Origin: Nectonema munidae
Lineage: Eukaryota; Nematomorpha; Nectonematoida; Nectonematidae
Length of the DNA stretch: 64,000 bases
Direction: 5' to 3'
NCBI GenBank assembly: GCA_030549495.1
Contig: JAUIRK010000570.1
Location: 1-64,000 of the forward strand
Part shown: positions 37,801 to 45,199 of the stretch, piece after piece
How positions within the stretch are numbered: position 1 is the stretch's first letter
How the letters are laid out: each line of letters begins with the position of its first letter
Notes under the pieces: generated by a model
The model's database searches: none
What the model saw: only the letters and a program-made list of their open reading frames with translations
What the model was told of the DNA's origin: nothing
Program-made: the position numbers and the translations under genes

Positions 37801-39058
37801 TAGTCTCTGTTCCACCATATTAAATAATATCACTTCACGAATATTCGATTTATTTGAATGCAGATAGTGTTTCTAAAGACGCAACTGTCGCATGATACAC
37901 ATTACATAAATAAGTAATGTCTAAAGAACCCGCAAATTGCCCGAATTCTGAAAATTGAACTAGCAAATTACTCATACTTATAATCGAACTCCACTAGATC
38001 GGTAGTAAGTTTATAAAAATGACCCAATCAAGCAGTGCTGGCACTGGTCTTGTAAACTAGAAGGGGTTAACCAGATAAATACAGCATTTTTGTGTTAAAA
38101 TTTACTTACTTACACCACCAGACAATTCAAAACAAGTATAAATTAGGAAGACATTTCACTTACGCATAACTTGTTGATACGAAACAAATGTTCTATAATG
38201 CTAGAAATGTCTAGCGCTTTACTACTTACACAAAAATTACTAAAATGAGCCCTTAAAAATATTCAATGCAAACATACAAATACTGATGCAAAAATAATAA
38301 GTCTTGAAAAACTTTTGAATACATATTGAAAGAAAACAAACGAAAACATTTACAAATTTAACTATTAATTTCAACAAAGTGATATGATAAATTCACAGTA
38401 TTTAATTTATTGGCCGTATAGATATGCAAATAAGAAAGCCCAACTAACCCACTTGATAACAGAAAAAGCAGACAGCATCTAATAAATTGATTAAAAAAAA
38501 CCACCATAAATTGTTTGCCATCTAAACATCACAGTGGGGTCACATCGGTTAAAAGGGAGATGATGCAAAGAGAGGGGTTATCATCCTACTTTCACAAACT
38601 CCTTACACATCCCTATAATAAAAATTAAAGAGATTAAAATAATTGGCAACCATAAACTTGTACAGTTGTTTTAAATCATCATCATCATCATCCAATAATT
38701 CGTTCGGATTTCGTCGTTCGCGAAGACATTTTCGCAACAACAAATAATAGTGAAGTGAATATAGTGTCGACAAATTTCATTAAAAAAAGTTACTTTTACA
38801 AAACGACTCGGATTGGAAGGTATTCAATGACACGGTTAGATCATCTATCCTTTCTTGCAAACTTGACATACGTGAATTATAAGTCAGCAGGATAGAGAAG
38901 ATTTCAGAAAAAATGTCCTTTGCTTGCGCGCTCAAAACACTTAATTGGGAAATAACTTCAGAAAAGGAGTAACTGTTGTCCAAGTCGAAATCGTTAAACA
39001 CCGGCAGTATTGAAGGACTCGTATTATTAGACTTTATGGTTCTCTGATTCAACGGCAT
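17595..39058 (-). CDS. WAVE/SCAR (WASF family) actin nucleation-promoting factor, complete seven-exon gene
   Basis: WAVE proteins sit in the pentameric WAVE regulatory complex at the cell cortex. Rac releases their C-terminal tail to deliver actin to Arp2/3 and build branched filaments. Coding exons (minus strand) are 39058-38794, 34685-34529, 34471-34363, 31545-31261, 28279-27598, 25606-25499 and 17755-17595. Phases agree throughout, giving 1767 bases: 588 residues and a stop, close to the usual 500-610. The N-terminal WAVE homology domain (residues 1 to about 177) has MPLNQRTI, then SQLSVLSAQAKDIFSEI, then the family hallmark FRDDNKSSLKFYTNPSYFFD followed by LWKE. Residues 178-500 are a Ser/Asn-rich linker with LPPIPPPLPASL at 420-431. 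The WH2 motif is at about 526-542 (NDIFASIKSGIQLKKI), the connector has SILARRIA (560-567), and the tail is acidic with Trp583. Vertebrate WAVEs are richer in proline. Transposons fill the large introns. The upstream 5' UTR exon was not located. Confidence 0.95.
17766..18310. other. AT-rich intronic sequence
   Basis: Start of WAVE intron 6. No coding or repeat structure is recognised. Confidence 0.5.
18326..18397. repeat. Short tandem duplication
   Basis: A 33-base block beginning CAGGCATAAAAAAGTATGG occurs at 18326-18358 and again at 18365-18397 (period 39), immediately left of the element at 18411. Confidence 0.9.
18411..20026 (-). mobile_element. hAT-like element with GGTTGCCACAA ends and a zinc-finger coding remnant
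   Basis: The left end CATGGTTGCCACAA and right end TTGTGGCAACCCTG are inverted repeats. Runs of TTCCCTGAT follow each end (18440-18500 and 19940-20010, inverted). Coding remnant on the minus strand at about 19200-18960 reads WLDPKVEPQFASWLPKK, then KVAFCMICKKSISLGT, a BED-like Cys-x2-Cys start typical of some hAT transposases. After it, 18898-18692 encodes a Lys/Glu-rich coiled coil. The rest of the transposase is missing. GATTT lies directly outside both ends (5 bases), whereas hAT normally gives 8, so the superfamily is uncertain. Confidence 0.65.
20027..21087. other. Intronic sequence without a clear gene
   Basis: Somewhat higher GC at 20380-20560. One short frame on the plus strand near 20404 (FSSTVARTVVKK) vaguely recalls a Tc1/mariner DNA-binding region but is too short to call. 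Nothing else is supportable. Confidence 0.4.
21088..23973 (+). mobile_element. Mutator-like (MULE) transposon with about 146 bp inverted ends
   Basis: The left end 21088-21233 (TAGGAGAATCTCTGATTG ... TATACGCTTGTTATTCTT) and right end 23828-23973 are inverted repeats with few mismatches. Long inverted ends and the enclosed MULE-type transposase define the family. It sits in WAVE intron 6, opposite in orientation to the gene. A clean 8-10 base target duplication could not be confirmed: flanks are GAATGGTAG on the left and GAACCAAAA on the right. Confidence 0.85.
21354..23400 (+). CDS. MULE transposase with FLYWCH-type zinc finger, intron-containing
   Basis: The first exon, 21354-21438, starts MFRDGYKYFKKQ and has CTKSKCPG. 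The second, from 21495, completes the zinc finger with FIPHSHDP, giving the Cys-Cys-His-His order of FLYWCH domains. The catalytic region follows in pieces: 21740-22139 with NTLYIDGTLKKSPKHFYQIV (first catalytic Asp in DGT), 22200-22280 with ICGDFEKG (second Asp), 22340-22500 with SGCYFHFCQSVYRKLASLGY, and 22560-22725 with IWNVQGKAIRTNNHCEGFHN. A C-terminal stretch lies at 23050-23400. Several GT..AG introns of 50-100 bases seem to separate these. One in-frame stop occurs in the 22560 piece (KMKTF then stop), so the copy is probably decayed. It would cut and paste the element by a DDE mechanism. Confidence 0.8.
23979..25498. other. Intronic sequence, no clear gene
   Basis: The part at 23980-24290 is less AT-rich and gives a 67-codon frame (24196 stop) with no recognised family. 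The rest is AT-rich with nothing identified. Confidence 0.4.
25499..25606 (-). CDS. WAVE coding exon 6 (start of WH2)
   Basis: Acceptor TTTTGTTTAG before 25606 and donor TCAG/GTTTCA after 25499. The two leading bases complete the split codon from exon 5. The exon ends in NDIFASIKS, the N-terminal helix of the actin-binding WH2 motif. Its glycine codon is split across the last intron. Confidence 0.9.
25812..26006 (+). mobile_element. LINE 3' coding fragment, near-identical to 30726-30920
   Basis: This 195-base stretch encodes the end of a LINE ORF2 (SWLGHVIRS, then ITKAWNFEITGKRNKG), a motif that follows the reverse transcriptase in many non-LTR elements. It differs from 30726-30920 at only four positions, with no length change. 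It lies in WAVE intron 5. Both flanks break off abruptly, and at the right flank a hAT fragment begins within about 40 bases. Confidence 0.85.
26048..26176 (+). mobile_element. hAT transposase C-terminal fragment (ZBED5/SCAND3-like)
   Basis: The frame reads LLAIETKSRNRLEVSNDMRV, then TKTEANLDKLVKTKQIHQSH and stop, the characteristic C-terminus of hAT-derived ZBED5/SCAND3-type proteins. Only the last 42 codons are present. It abuts the LINE fragment. Repeated AGACCGC motifs at about 26250-26295 may belong to its terminus. Confidence 0.75.
26177..27597. other. Intron 5 remainder
   Basis: AT-rich, with no gene, repeat or paired end recognised. Confidence 0.4.
27598..28279 (-). CDS. WAVE coding exon 5
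   Basis: Acceptor TTTATTTAG before 28279 and donor GAG/GTGCGT after 27598, 682 bases, phase 0 in and phase 1 out. It encodes the Asn/Ser-rich linker (NVNINHNNNIYILN) and the short proline segments LPPIPPPLPASL and LPHPPPSL, the likely profilin or SH3-binding region. Confidence 0.88.
28280..30010. other. Intron 4, left part
   Basis: Mostly featureless. A weak inverted pair, TTTCAAAAGAGTGAC near 29463 and GTCACTCTTTCGAAA near 29692, may mark a decayed foldback element. CAGTAGCGTACATAGG at 29824 resembles a hAT end but has no partner. Confidence 0.4.
30015..31056 (+). mobile_element. Decayed LINE (non-LTR retrotransposon) ORF2, RT to C-terminus
   Basis: Plus-strand pieces match reverse transcriptase and its tail: VHQRSVLSSLLLAIVVDVV near 30030, an HEDDLV remnant of the YADD catalytic site near 30135, NLKKTKVFQASG near 30215, FSCKNCMEDEIILVDKCK near 30395, LGRTE-like basic sequence near 30690, then SWLGHVIRS and RPKRTCKEKLMKEIRRI to about 31056. 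Many stops and frame changes make it inactive. The 5' part is missing, as in normal LINE 5' truncation. It lies in WAVE intron 4 on the strand opposite the gene. The clade is uncertain; the VHQxSVLSxLL and GHVxR motifs are widespread in invertebrate LINEs. Confidence 0.85.
31261..31545 (-). CDS. WAVE coding exon 4
   Basis: Acceptor TTTTGCTATAG and donor ACT/GTATCT, 95 codons, phase 0 at both ends. It encodes a polar Ser/Thr/Leu-rich stretch (NVLSEREKNVLLSK... to ...QNPKQYST) with no recognisable domain. The assignment rests on the phase fit, on good codon content against an AT-rich background, and on position. Confidence 0.8.
31546..32440. other. Intron 3, right of exon 4
   Basis: AT-rich, with a (TTA)n microsatellite at about 31818-31847. 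No gene is supportable. Confidence 0.5.
32449..33758. mobile_element. Outer non-autonomous hAT element (CAGGSTTGTGGAGT ends)
   Basis: The left end CAGGCTTGTGGAGTCG and right end AACTCCACAACCCTG are inverted repeats. They are flanked by GTTGTCAC (32441-32448) and GCTGTCAC (33759-33766), an 8-base duplication with one mismatch, as hAT elements leave. The element has no coding capacity. A second hAT element is nested inside it. Without the insert it is about 660 bases. Confidence 0.85.
32775..33413. mobile_element. Nested hAT MITE with CAGTGTTTCCC ends
   Basis: The left end CAGTGTTTCCCAAACTG and right end TTAGGGAAACACTG are inverted. The 8-base target duplication GTATAGAC is perfect (32767-32774 and 33414-33421). 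Subterminal repeats of TGTGTCGCG occur near both ends. It is 639 bases and noncoding. Its perfect duplication against the imperfect one of the surrounding element fits a later insertion. Confidence 0.93.
33767..34362. other. Intron 3 remainder
   Basis: No gene or repeat recognised. Ordinary AT-rich intron sequence leading to WAVE exon 3. Confidence 0.4.
34363..34471 (-). CDS. WAVE coding exon 3
   Basis: Acceptor CCCTCAG and donor AAA/GTAAGC. It encodes DDNKSSLKFYTNPSYFFD, then LWKEDMM, then a basic tail KVGKTKRK. This is the most conserved WAVE segment and it decides the family assignment. Confidence 0.97.
34529..34685 (-). CDS. WAVE coding exon 2
   Basis: Acceptor TTATTTAAG before 34685 and donor AG/GTTTAT after 34529. 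It encodes NPISVHIDQQIFNLESAPVP and then GAPPLHLLDAFR, matching the QDQQ...P.P...PPPLNILTPYR part of the WAVE homology domain. The following intron is only 57 bases. Confidence 0.93.
34686..36112. other. Intron 1, left part
   Basis: No gene. CAGTGTTGTCAAAATTACGG at 34917 looks like a hAT end but has no visible partner. An (AAT)n microsatellite is at 35829-35850. Confidence 0.4.
36121..36736 (+). mobile_element. hAT internal-deletion derivative (CAGGGCCGTATTTAG ... CACTG)
   Basis: An exact 8-base duplication CTAGGGGA flanks it (36113-36120 and 36737-36744). The ends CAGGGCCGTATTTA and TTGATACAGCACTG form a short imperfect inverted repeat. A run of more than twenty Gs follows at about 36170-36192. 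The right half keeps a hAT transposase C-terminus: SYLRSSMGQARL, then ALMSIEKKVLDCVDFDEVIN, as in ZMYM/TTF-type hAT proteins. Hence it derives from an autonomous element by loss of the middle. At 616 bases it cannot encode transposase. Confidence 0.9.
36784..37464 (+). mobile_element. hAT transposase C-terminal half (ZBED1-like) with dimerisation domain
   Basis: The frame reads DFYIVATFLDPRFKRIFF near 36895, an acidic insert, then SLDWWKNKEEQFPFLSKIAC, then CPPSTVQSEQLFSTAGNIYN and DKRKRLL, ending at TAA 37462-37464. The LDPRFK and SEQ.FS.AG...R.RL motifs define the hAT C-terminal dimerisation domain. The catalytic core and BED finger are absent, and a stop lies upstream of FGKIENEDF. It belongs to a different hAT group from the adjacent 36121-36736 element. 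Its own ends were not found. Confidence 0.85.
37465..38793. other. Intron 1, right part
   Basis: No coding sequence recognised. (ATC)n repeats occur at about 38677-38695. Confidence 0.45.
38794..39058 (-). CDS. WAVE coding exon 1
   Basis: ATG at 39058 is chosen because MPLNQR aligns with the MPL-x-KR start of WAVE proteins. A TTTTTTTAG acceptor only four bases upstream of the ATG shows that the 5' UTR is spliced. The exon encodes the helical start of the WAVE homology domain. Two in-phase donors are possible: GTAACT after 38794 (used here) or GTAAAA after 38800, which would remove two residues. Confidence 0.9.
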
Positions 39059-39062
39059 CACT

Positions 39063-41700
39063 CTAAAAAAAGCAAATTTAAGTTACGTATTTTTTATCTA
39101 AGATATGCATGTATATATCTCACGATGAAAGTTATGCACTGAGAGATAGACAGATTATAGAGTGATAAGAAAAAATGATGCCGATTCAGTTGAATTATAC
39201 TAACAATTTGGTTGTATTCTTACTTACTCTTAATATTTTAAAAGTTACTATATTATTGCATCCATTGGAGATTGAAATGCTTATGTAATACACTATAAAT
39301 GTATTCTTTCATATTGATTAGTAGCCTGGCAAATTTAAGCAAACAAGCAGTTTTGCCACAATACTATATATACTATCTACAATTTGTGAGTTGTCCCCCT
39401 CTACCTTGATAAAGCCATGAGCGGGTTTGCGAATTATCATCATTGAGGGTTTGAATTCTGCATAAAAGAAACGATAACAAACGAATTCTTACAATGATTC
39501 CAATGTTGATATTAATGTTGGTCGCAGAAAATGTTGCTTCGTGTGGGTTTACACAATGAGAGGAGTAGAGCGGGGAAGGGGATCTGGACTAATTTTTTGC
39601 TGCATCGATGTGTGTCGTGTGTAGGGAAAAAGCAAAGCCTTCTAAAAATGCAACATAATTTAGTATCAACCTTATTTGGTATGGTCTTCAAAAATAGACT
39701 CTGGGTGATGAGCTGAATCATTGAGAATCAGCTTCATTGCGACACTTAAACTATATATTCACTTTCCTTAGACACGATTAATTTTATAAATAAAAAACAA
39801 TCAAGAGAAACAAATTACGGACATTTCACACAGATAATTTGAAATCGCGGGTGAAATATATGCGTCGTTTTTGAAATATAAACAATTAGGCATATGTTCA
39901 ATCCACTTTTGTTTTAGATTGTCTGTCTGCCTCAAAACTTCCAGAAATTATTTTATATAGGATTAGGACGTTATATTGGAAATTTCACGCGTGTTGATGA
40001 AATATAAACATCTCCTCTATATAACGAAGAAATTGTTTAATAGAAATTTTATAGGGTATATTTAAATATTTATTACCTTTGCGAAACCTTTTTAAGGTTG
40101 AACGGGAGATAACTAATATTTTAAAGGGATGATATTGCAATACGCGAAGCGACATTTTTAATTGAATAGGCTATTGTGCTTCTTAAGGAATTGAAATTGC
40201 TAAACAGGGAGACAGTGATAATAAACAAGACTTTCAGGTTATACAATTAGTTTCAACAAAATTAAAAAAATCTTTAGAGAAATGAATCTTAAAATAAAGG
40301 CTGGAAATGTAAATACTCAGAAAGTATGCAAATTTTTAATACTATTTTTTGTCTTAGAGGTTATAACTAGGGGTAACAAAATTTGACCTGTAAATGCTTC
40401 AAAAATTTACCTAGGTTAAACGCGACAACTTCCAACCCACGTATACTACGATGGTTTCTATTCCATATACAAATGACTAGAGAGACAATGTTCAACTTTA
40501 TGTTCATATTTTGCTAGATATAAGATTTGATATACTTCATTCGGGAAGACAATGTTATAAAAGTTATACCTTTATTTTTGCAATTTGCACGATATTAAAT
40601 AATATATTTGTCATGTTAATAATTTTCTTTTTATTATTTTGTCTTTCAATGTAGTTTCTCCTATCATATACTTCATCTTCAAATTCAATTTTTCTATATA
40701 AATCAAGCGCATCTTTCATTGTAAGATTGGAAAATGATGTCTTTCAATTATTTTATTTATGTGAGAGAATGGAGGAGTCAAAATTTTATCTATATTAAAA
40801 AGGATCTGTCAAATAATTATAAAAATGAAAAATATTTTTTAGATTGATTTGTGAACTCTTCTTTATATAAAAGCAATTCCAAAATTGTTAAATACTTCCT
40901 CTTTGTTTGTTAACTTGTTGAATTTTTACATCTAGATTACTTACAAAAATGGACAATTAAAAAAGTTGACCTATTAATAAAAAGTTTACTTTTGTTCGCC
41001 TAATAACGTGGGCTTCTTTTACACAAACTTTATAAAATAAGACAATTTACGTGTTTTAGAATAATTTCTCTTAGAAATCAAAAGTTGACATTATTGACTT
41101 TTCACTGCCATGGATACGCTTTAATTTGGTGTATTTCATGCTAAAAATGGTGAAGAAATACAAGTTAGAAGCATCATAGGAATTGACTTAAATATTGTAT
41201 TTAAATACTTTAAACAAAAAGATAACTAAAAATGCGTACTAAAGGTGTGATGACTCTATAGAACATAAACGTAGATGCCTTCAGTTATGCGTATATATTA
41301 TCTTTTTTCATAAATATGTATTATGGGTGTAAAATAATCAGTAAGGAACGATATATAGTAGTGAGCATAAAACATTACCAGGGTATGAAATGATCTGTGC
41401 ACAGTCGACAAACAATAATTTATATACCGTAAAGACCTTGCTATATGATGATCATTCGTACATTAACGAAATAGAACGATTATTTTTCGTTAATAATTTG
41501 CAAAGTGGTATGATGAAATGAGTAAAAGCTGATGTACTCTGCAAAGTTATACGATGAAAATATTTAAAATCATAAAATGTCACGTGGTTCTAAAAAATTT
41601 TTTTTTGAAAAAAATAGTCAATCACCAGCGCCCTAACTAAAGCTCCATAAAGTTATTTTGAAAACTAGAAAAATAATACTTAGTTATGTTTAATATAAAA
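39063..41700. other. Upstream region of the WAVE gene
   Basis: The 5' UTR exon and promoter of the WAVE gene should lie here, but no element can be pinned down. The part at 39510-39620 is less AT-rich than its surroundings and is a candidate. The rest shows no gene or clear repeat. Confidence 0.35.
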
Positions 41701-41941
41701 AATGGTATCTCTTAATATTAGGGTTATAACTTTTCATTTTTTTTCATGATAGTGATTTTCCTGACATATGTAGTTAGATGAACTTTTTATTAATAAGATA
41801 AAATTGTGCTTTATACGATTTGTCTCCAAAAAAAATGTCACGCATAGTTGTCTATAACTGATATAAAGTCGTTTTTTATAATTTTTAGTGTGTGCTTTTT
41901 TTTCATAAGTGAGTATAACTTTAGTTTTATTATAAAACCTA

Positions 41942-43661
41942 TTGAATATACAAAAAATTTTTTTAAAAAATGAGCTTTTTTTCACAAGTAAGGATGGAAT
42001 GAAATGGAACAATACCACAACTAAAAGTGTAACAAAAAGAACAAGTAAGAATGTATTCCATAAAAAAGGGGGTCCAACAAACTTCATTATCTTTCGATCT
42101 AATTGTTGTGAAGATGTATTCGAAGAGCTGTCTGGAATAAACAATTTAAAAAAGATACTGAGAAAAACTTTAGAAAAAGCCTCTGAGCAGAATACACAAA
42201 TTTTTCAAGCTGAGCTAAGAGCTTTCATTGGATTTTGTATAAGTATACTGAGAGGAGTATGAAAGGAAGGAATGAATCATTATTCTCCTTCTGTGGGAAG
42301 AAATGTCTTTCAAGAAACTCTTCATAAGAAACAAATTCAAAAGCATATTGAAAAACATTAGTTTGATGAAATGAAGACTAGAAAGTCAAGAAAACAAGTG
42401 GGTAAATTTGCTCCAATACGTAAATTGTGGAGCTCAGTCATGATGAATTGCCAAAAATGCTTTGGCTCTGGATTGAATTTGACTATTGATGAACAACTGT
42501 TTTCTTGTAAAAACAAATGCTCATTCATCCAATATATGCCAACAAAACCGGGCAAATTCGGCATCAAATTTTGGTTTCTTTGTGACTCAAGCTTGTATTA
42601 TATTTTATAAGCTTTTCCCTATGTTGGTAAAGAAGAACAGAGTTCTGGTTTAGCTGAGGATGTAGTTCTGAAACTAATGAAACCTTACATGAATCAAGGG
42701 CTGAACGTAACAATGGGCAATTTTTTAATAAGTTTAAGTCGAGCGAAAAAACTTTTGTTTAGCGAAACAACCATGATCGCGACGTTGAGATCGAACAAAA
42801 AAATTCCATTTGAAATAAAAATGGATAAGATAAACTCTATCTGAGTAAAAGTGCCGTTACTCAAGCGAAGAGATATCATTGTTATGTTACAAAAGTAAAA
42901 AAAACAAAGTGGTTTATTTATTATCCTCGATGCACGATAAAGTGAAAATAAGAGATGACGTAAAGAAAAAGCCCGATCAGATAATTTTTTATAACAAAAT
43001 CAAAGGAGGTGTGGATACAGCCGATAAAATGCTGAAAATGTATTCCACAAAATCCGCGTCAAGGAGATGGCCACTTTCTGTTTTTTTCAACTTGATAGAT
43101 ATAGTTTGCTTGAATTCTTTTATGATATGTAAGTCTTTAGGAATAAGCAAAACAAGTCGGAGAGTTTCTGATTCAGCTAAAAGAATTGCGTGAAGAAAGC
43201 AGAGTTAGACGGAAAAAATTAAGACTATCAACTTGATTAGTGCTAAAACAGTCAGACGATGGGAAAACATGAAAAAACGGTGTGTAGAATTTATAAGAAC
43301 AAAACAAGAATCACATGTTAGAATTGCTCAGATTAGATTTTTGGCACCTGTCCCATATACGTGTGTAAAAATTGTGTTCCAAATGTCAATAAATGAAAAT
43401 TTATGTTTTATTCTCATTACATAAATAAAAAAAGCTTTTTTATAAACGCTATATGAGATTTTTTCAAAACAGGTCAAAGGTATAACATGATCAAAAAGAC
43501 CAATTTTTTTACAAATAGATTTTTTTTTCACATGAGTTTCATTAATAAGAGAACTAAAAAATTGGACCTTCAAAAGCTTAGTTCCTAAAGAACAAAATTG
43601 AAAATGTTTTTACATAATTTTGTTATAAAAACAGTCAATTGCCGGCCTAGGCGTTCTAGGG
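41942..43661 (+). mobile_element. Decayed piggyBac transposon, transposase remnant with right end
   Basis: Pieces in order: 41942-42262 (N-terminal, NLKKILRKTLEKASEQ), 42371-42610 with LTIDEQLFSCKNKC and QYMPTKPGKFGIKFWFLCD, 42660-42850 with LNVTMGNFLISLSRAKKLL, 42879-43193 with KPDQIIFYNKIKGGVDTADK, and a C-terminal stretch to about 43424 with few of the usual ring cysteines. piggyBac enzymes use three Asp. The first (TIDEQ) and third (GGVDTAD) are present, but the second, normally TMDNF, reads TMGNF. Several stops and frame changes break the frame. The right end GCGTTCTAGGG is followed by TTAA (43662-43665). No matching left end was found. Confidence 0.88.
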
Positions 43662-43665
43662 TTAA

Positions 43666-44023
43666 TATAATGAATAGTTTCACTTTTATCATTTATCCAT
43701 TTTCATTTATTTATTTAATAAAACAAATTGAGCCATATTCACTTGCCTTTCAAAATAGTGTCTTGAAATGTAACGACATCTAGGGCGAGATTTTGTTTTT
43801 TGACTTTATTCGTTTAAAAAAATTTTGTTTTCAATATTAAAATAATTTTAGATAAAGGAAAAATTACATACTATTTTAGCCCTATGTATTTTTGTGATTT
43901 TTTTGAACTTGAGAATTGAAGTGGAGTAAGAAGCAATACTTCGTCCTTCGAAGATCAAAAGAATAAATCTTCTTTGTATATAACATGAAGAGTAATAGAA
44001 GTAATGATTAATTGGAAACCAGG
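43666..44023. other. Spacer, nothing recognised
   Basis: AT-rich sequence between the piggyBac end and a dispersed repeat. No gene. Confidence 0.4.
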
Positions 44024-44122
44024 CAATGCTCATTGCCGTTTAAGTATTTATTTGTCATAGTTGAGTTGTATTCAAAGAAGGTTCTAGGAAAAGATCGCCC
44101 TCAAAAAAATCCTCTATGAAAA
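44024..44122 (+). repeat. Dispersed repeat, copy 1
   Basis: CAATGCTCATTG, TTTAAGTATTTATTTGTCAT and AGTTGAGTTGTATTC, then GAAGAAGGTT, recur in reverse at 54830-54934. Copy 1 lacks about 14 bases after GTATTC. Family unknown. Confidence 0.75.
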
Positions 44123-44129
44123 ATTACCA

Positions 44130-45180
44130 GTTAGAATATATCCTGAAATTTGCACAGATGAAAAATTAATTTCTGTCTATTAGGCTTTCCTTTTCATCGA
44201 CTAAAGTTCTAGTAATTTCTATATTGAGTCAATAACATCAAAACACTTTTTAATTAAATTTATAAGACATAAAGGCGTAGTTGAGTGCAAACTAGGTGAT
44301 TGGCAACATAGTTTTTAGGCTAATACAAAAAAATTTAAGCCTCCACCTGTTTGAAATTTTTAGTAATAGCACTAGAATAATAAGTCTATTAATAGACAGA
44401 CAAAAAGTGGAAAATAATGGCGTTAATTATATAATATATCCTTATTTCTATTAAGAATAAATATATTTGATTAGAATCTCAAGACTAAATAATTAAAACG
44501 AAACAAAATGTTACTACATTTTCTTTCAGCTTTAAAACTTACTTCTAATAAAATAATTTGTAGAAAATATTTTTATAAGATATCACTAAAACTGAAAGAA
44601 AAATTGCAATAATCAATCTAGATTTCGAAATCTTAAAAATTATTAAATCTACCAGCAAAAAAATTTACTTCAATTGGATAAAGAAAGTATGAAAAAAAAA
44701 ATAAAAAAATTATACCATAATTATATAATAATATAATAATAATAAATTTATTAATAAAAATTGGAAAAAAAGATAAACATTGAATAGTTATGATCAAAAT
44801 TAGATGATAAATTCATTTCGAAAGAGATAAGGAAGATGGTCTTTCGGGATGACTCAACGAAGTTTAAAAAAAAGAGAAAAGAAAGGTAAAGGAAGAAAAT
44901 GCATCGAGATCCAGAGAATTTGGAAGAAGAGTAAAGGAAAACAAACATGTACAAGAATATCATTCATAAGATATACACACAAATATAAAAGAAGTATTTA
45001 TCTACCATTAGTCAAGATATACATAAGCATAAACACGTATTCTCATGTATACATAGATAAACATATAATACATACATAAACAAAATAATACACACATATA
45101 TATATATATATAAACATAATGAATACAAACATTAATATATAAAAGAATAATAAAAAAAATATATATATATGTACATATAT
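44130..45180. other. AT-rich spacer with microsatellites
   Basis: No gene. AT and ATAC-type simple repeats at about 45040-45175 adjoin the 3' side of the LINE. Confidence 0.5.
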
Positions 45181-45199
45181 TAACAAAATATTGTCCATG

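Noticed and set aside
39512-39721. Overlapping 61- and 69-codon ORFs upstream of WAVE
   Set aside because: No family motifs. The region is more likely noncoding 5' sequence of the WAVE gene.
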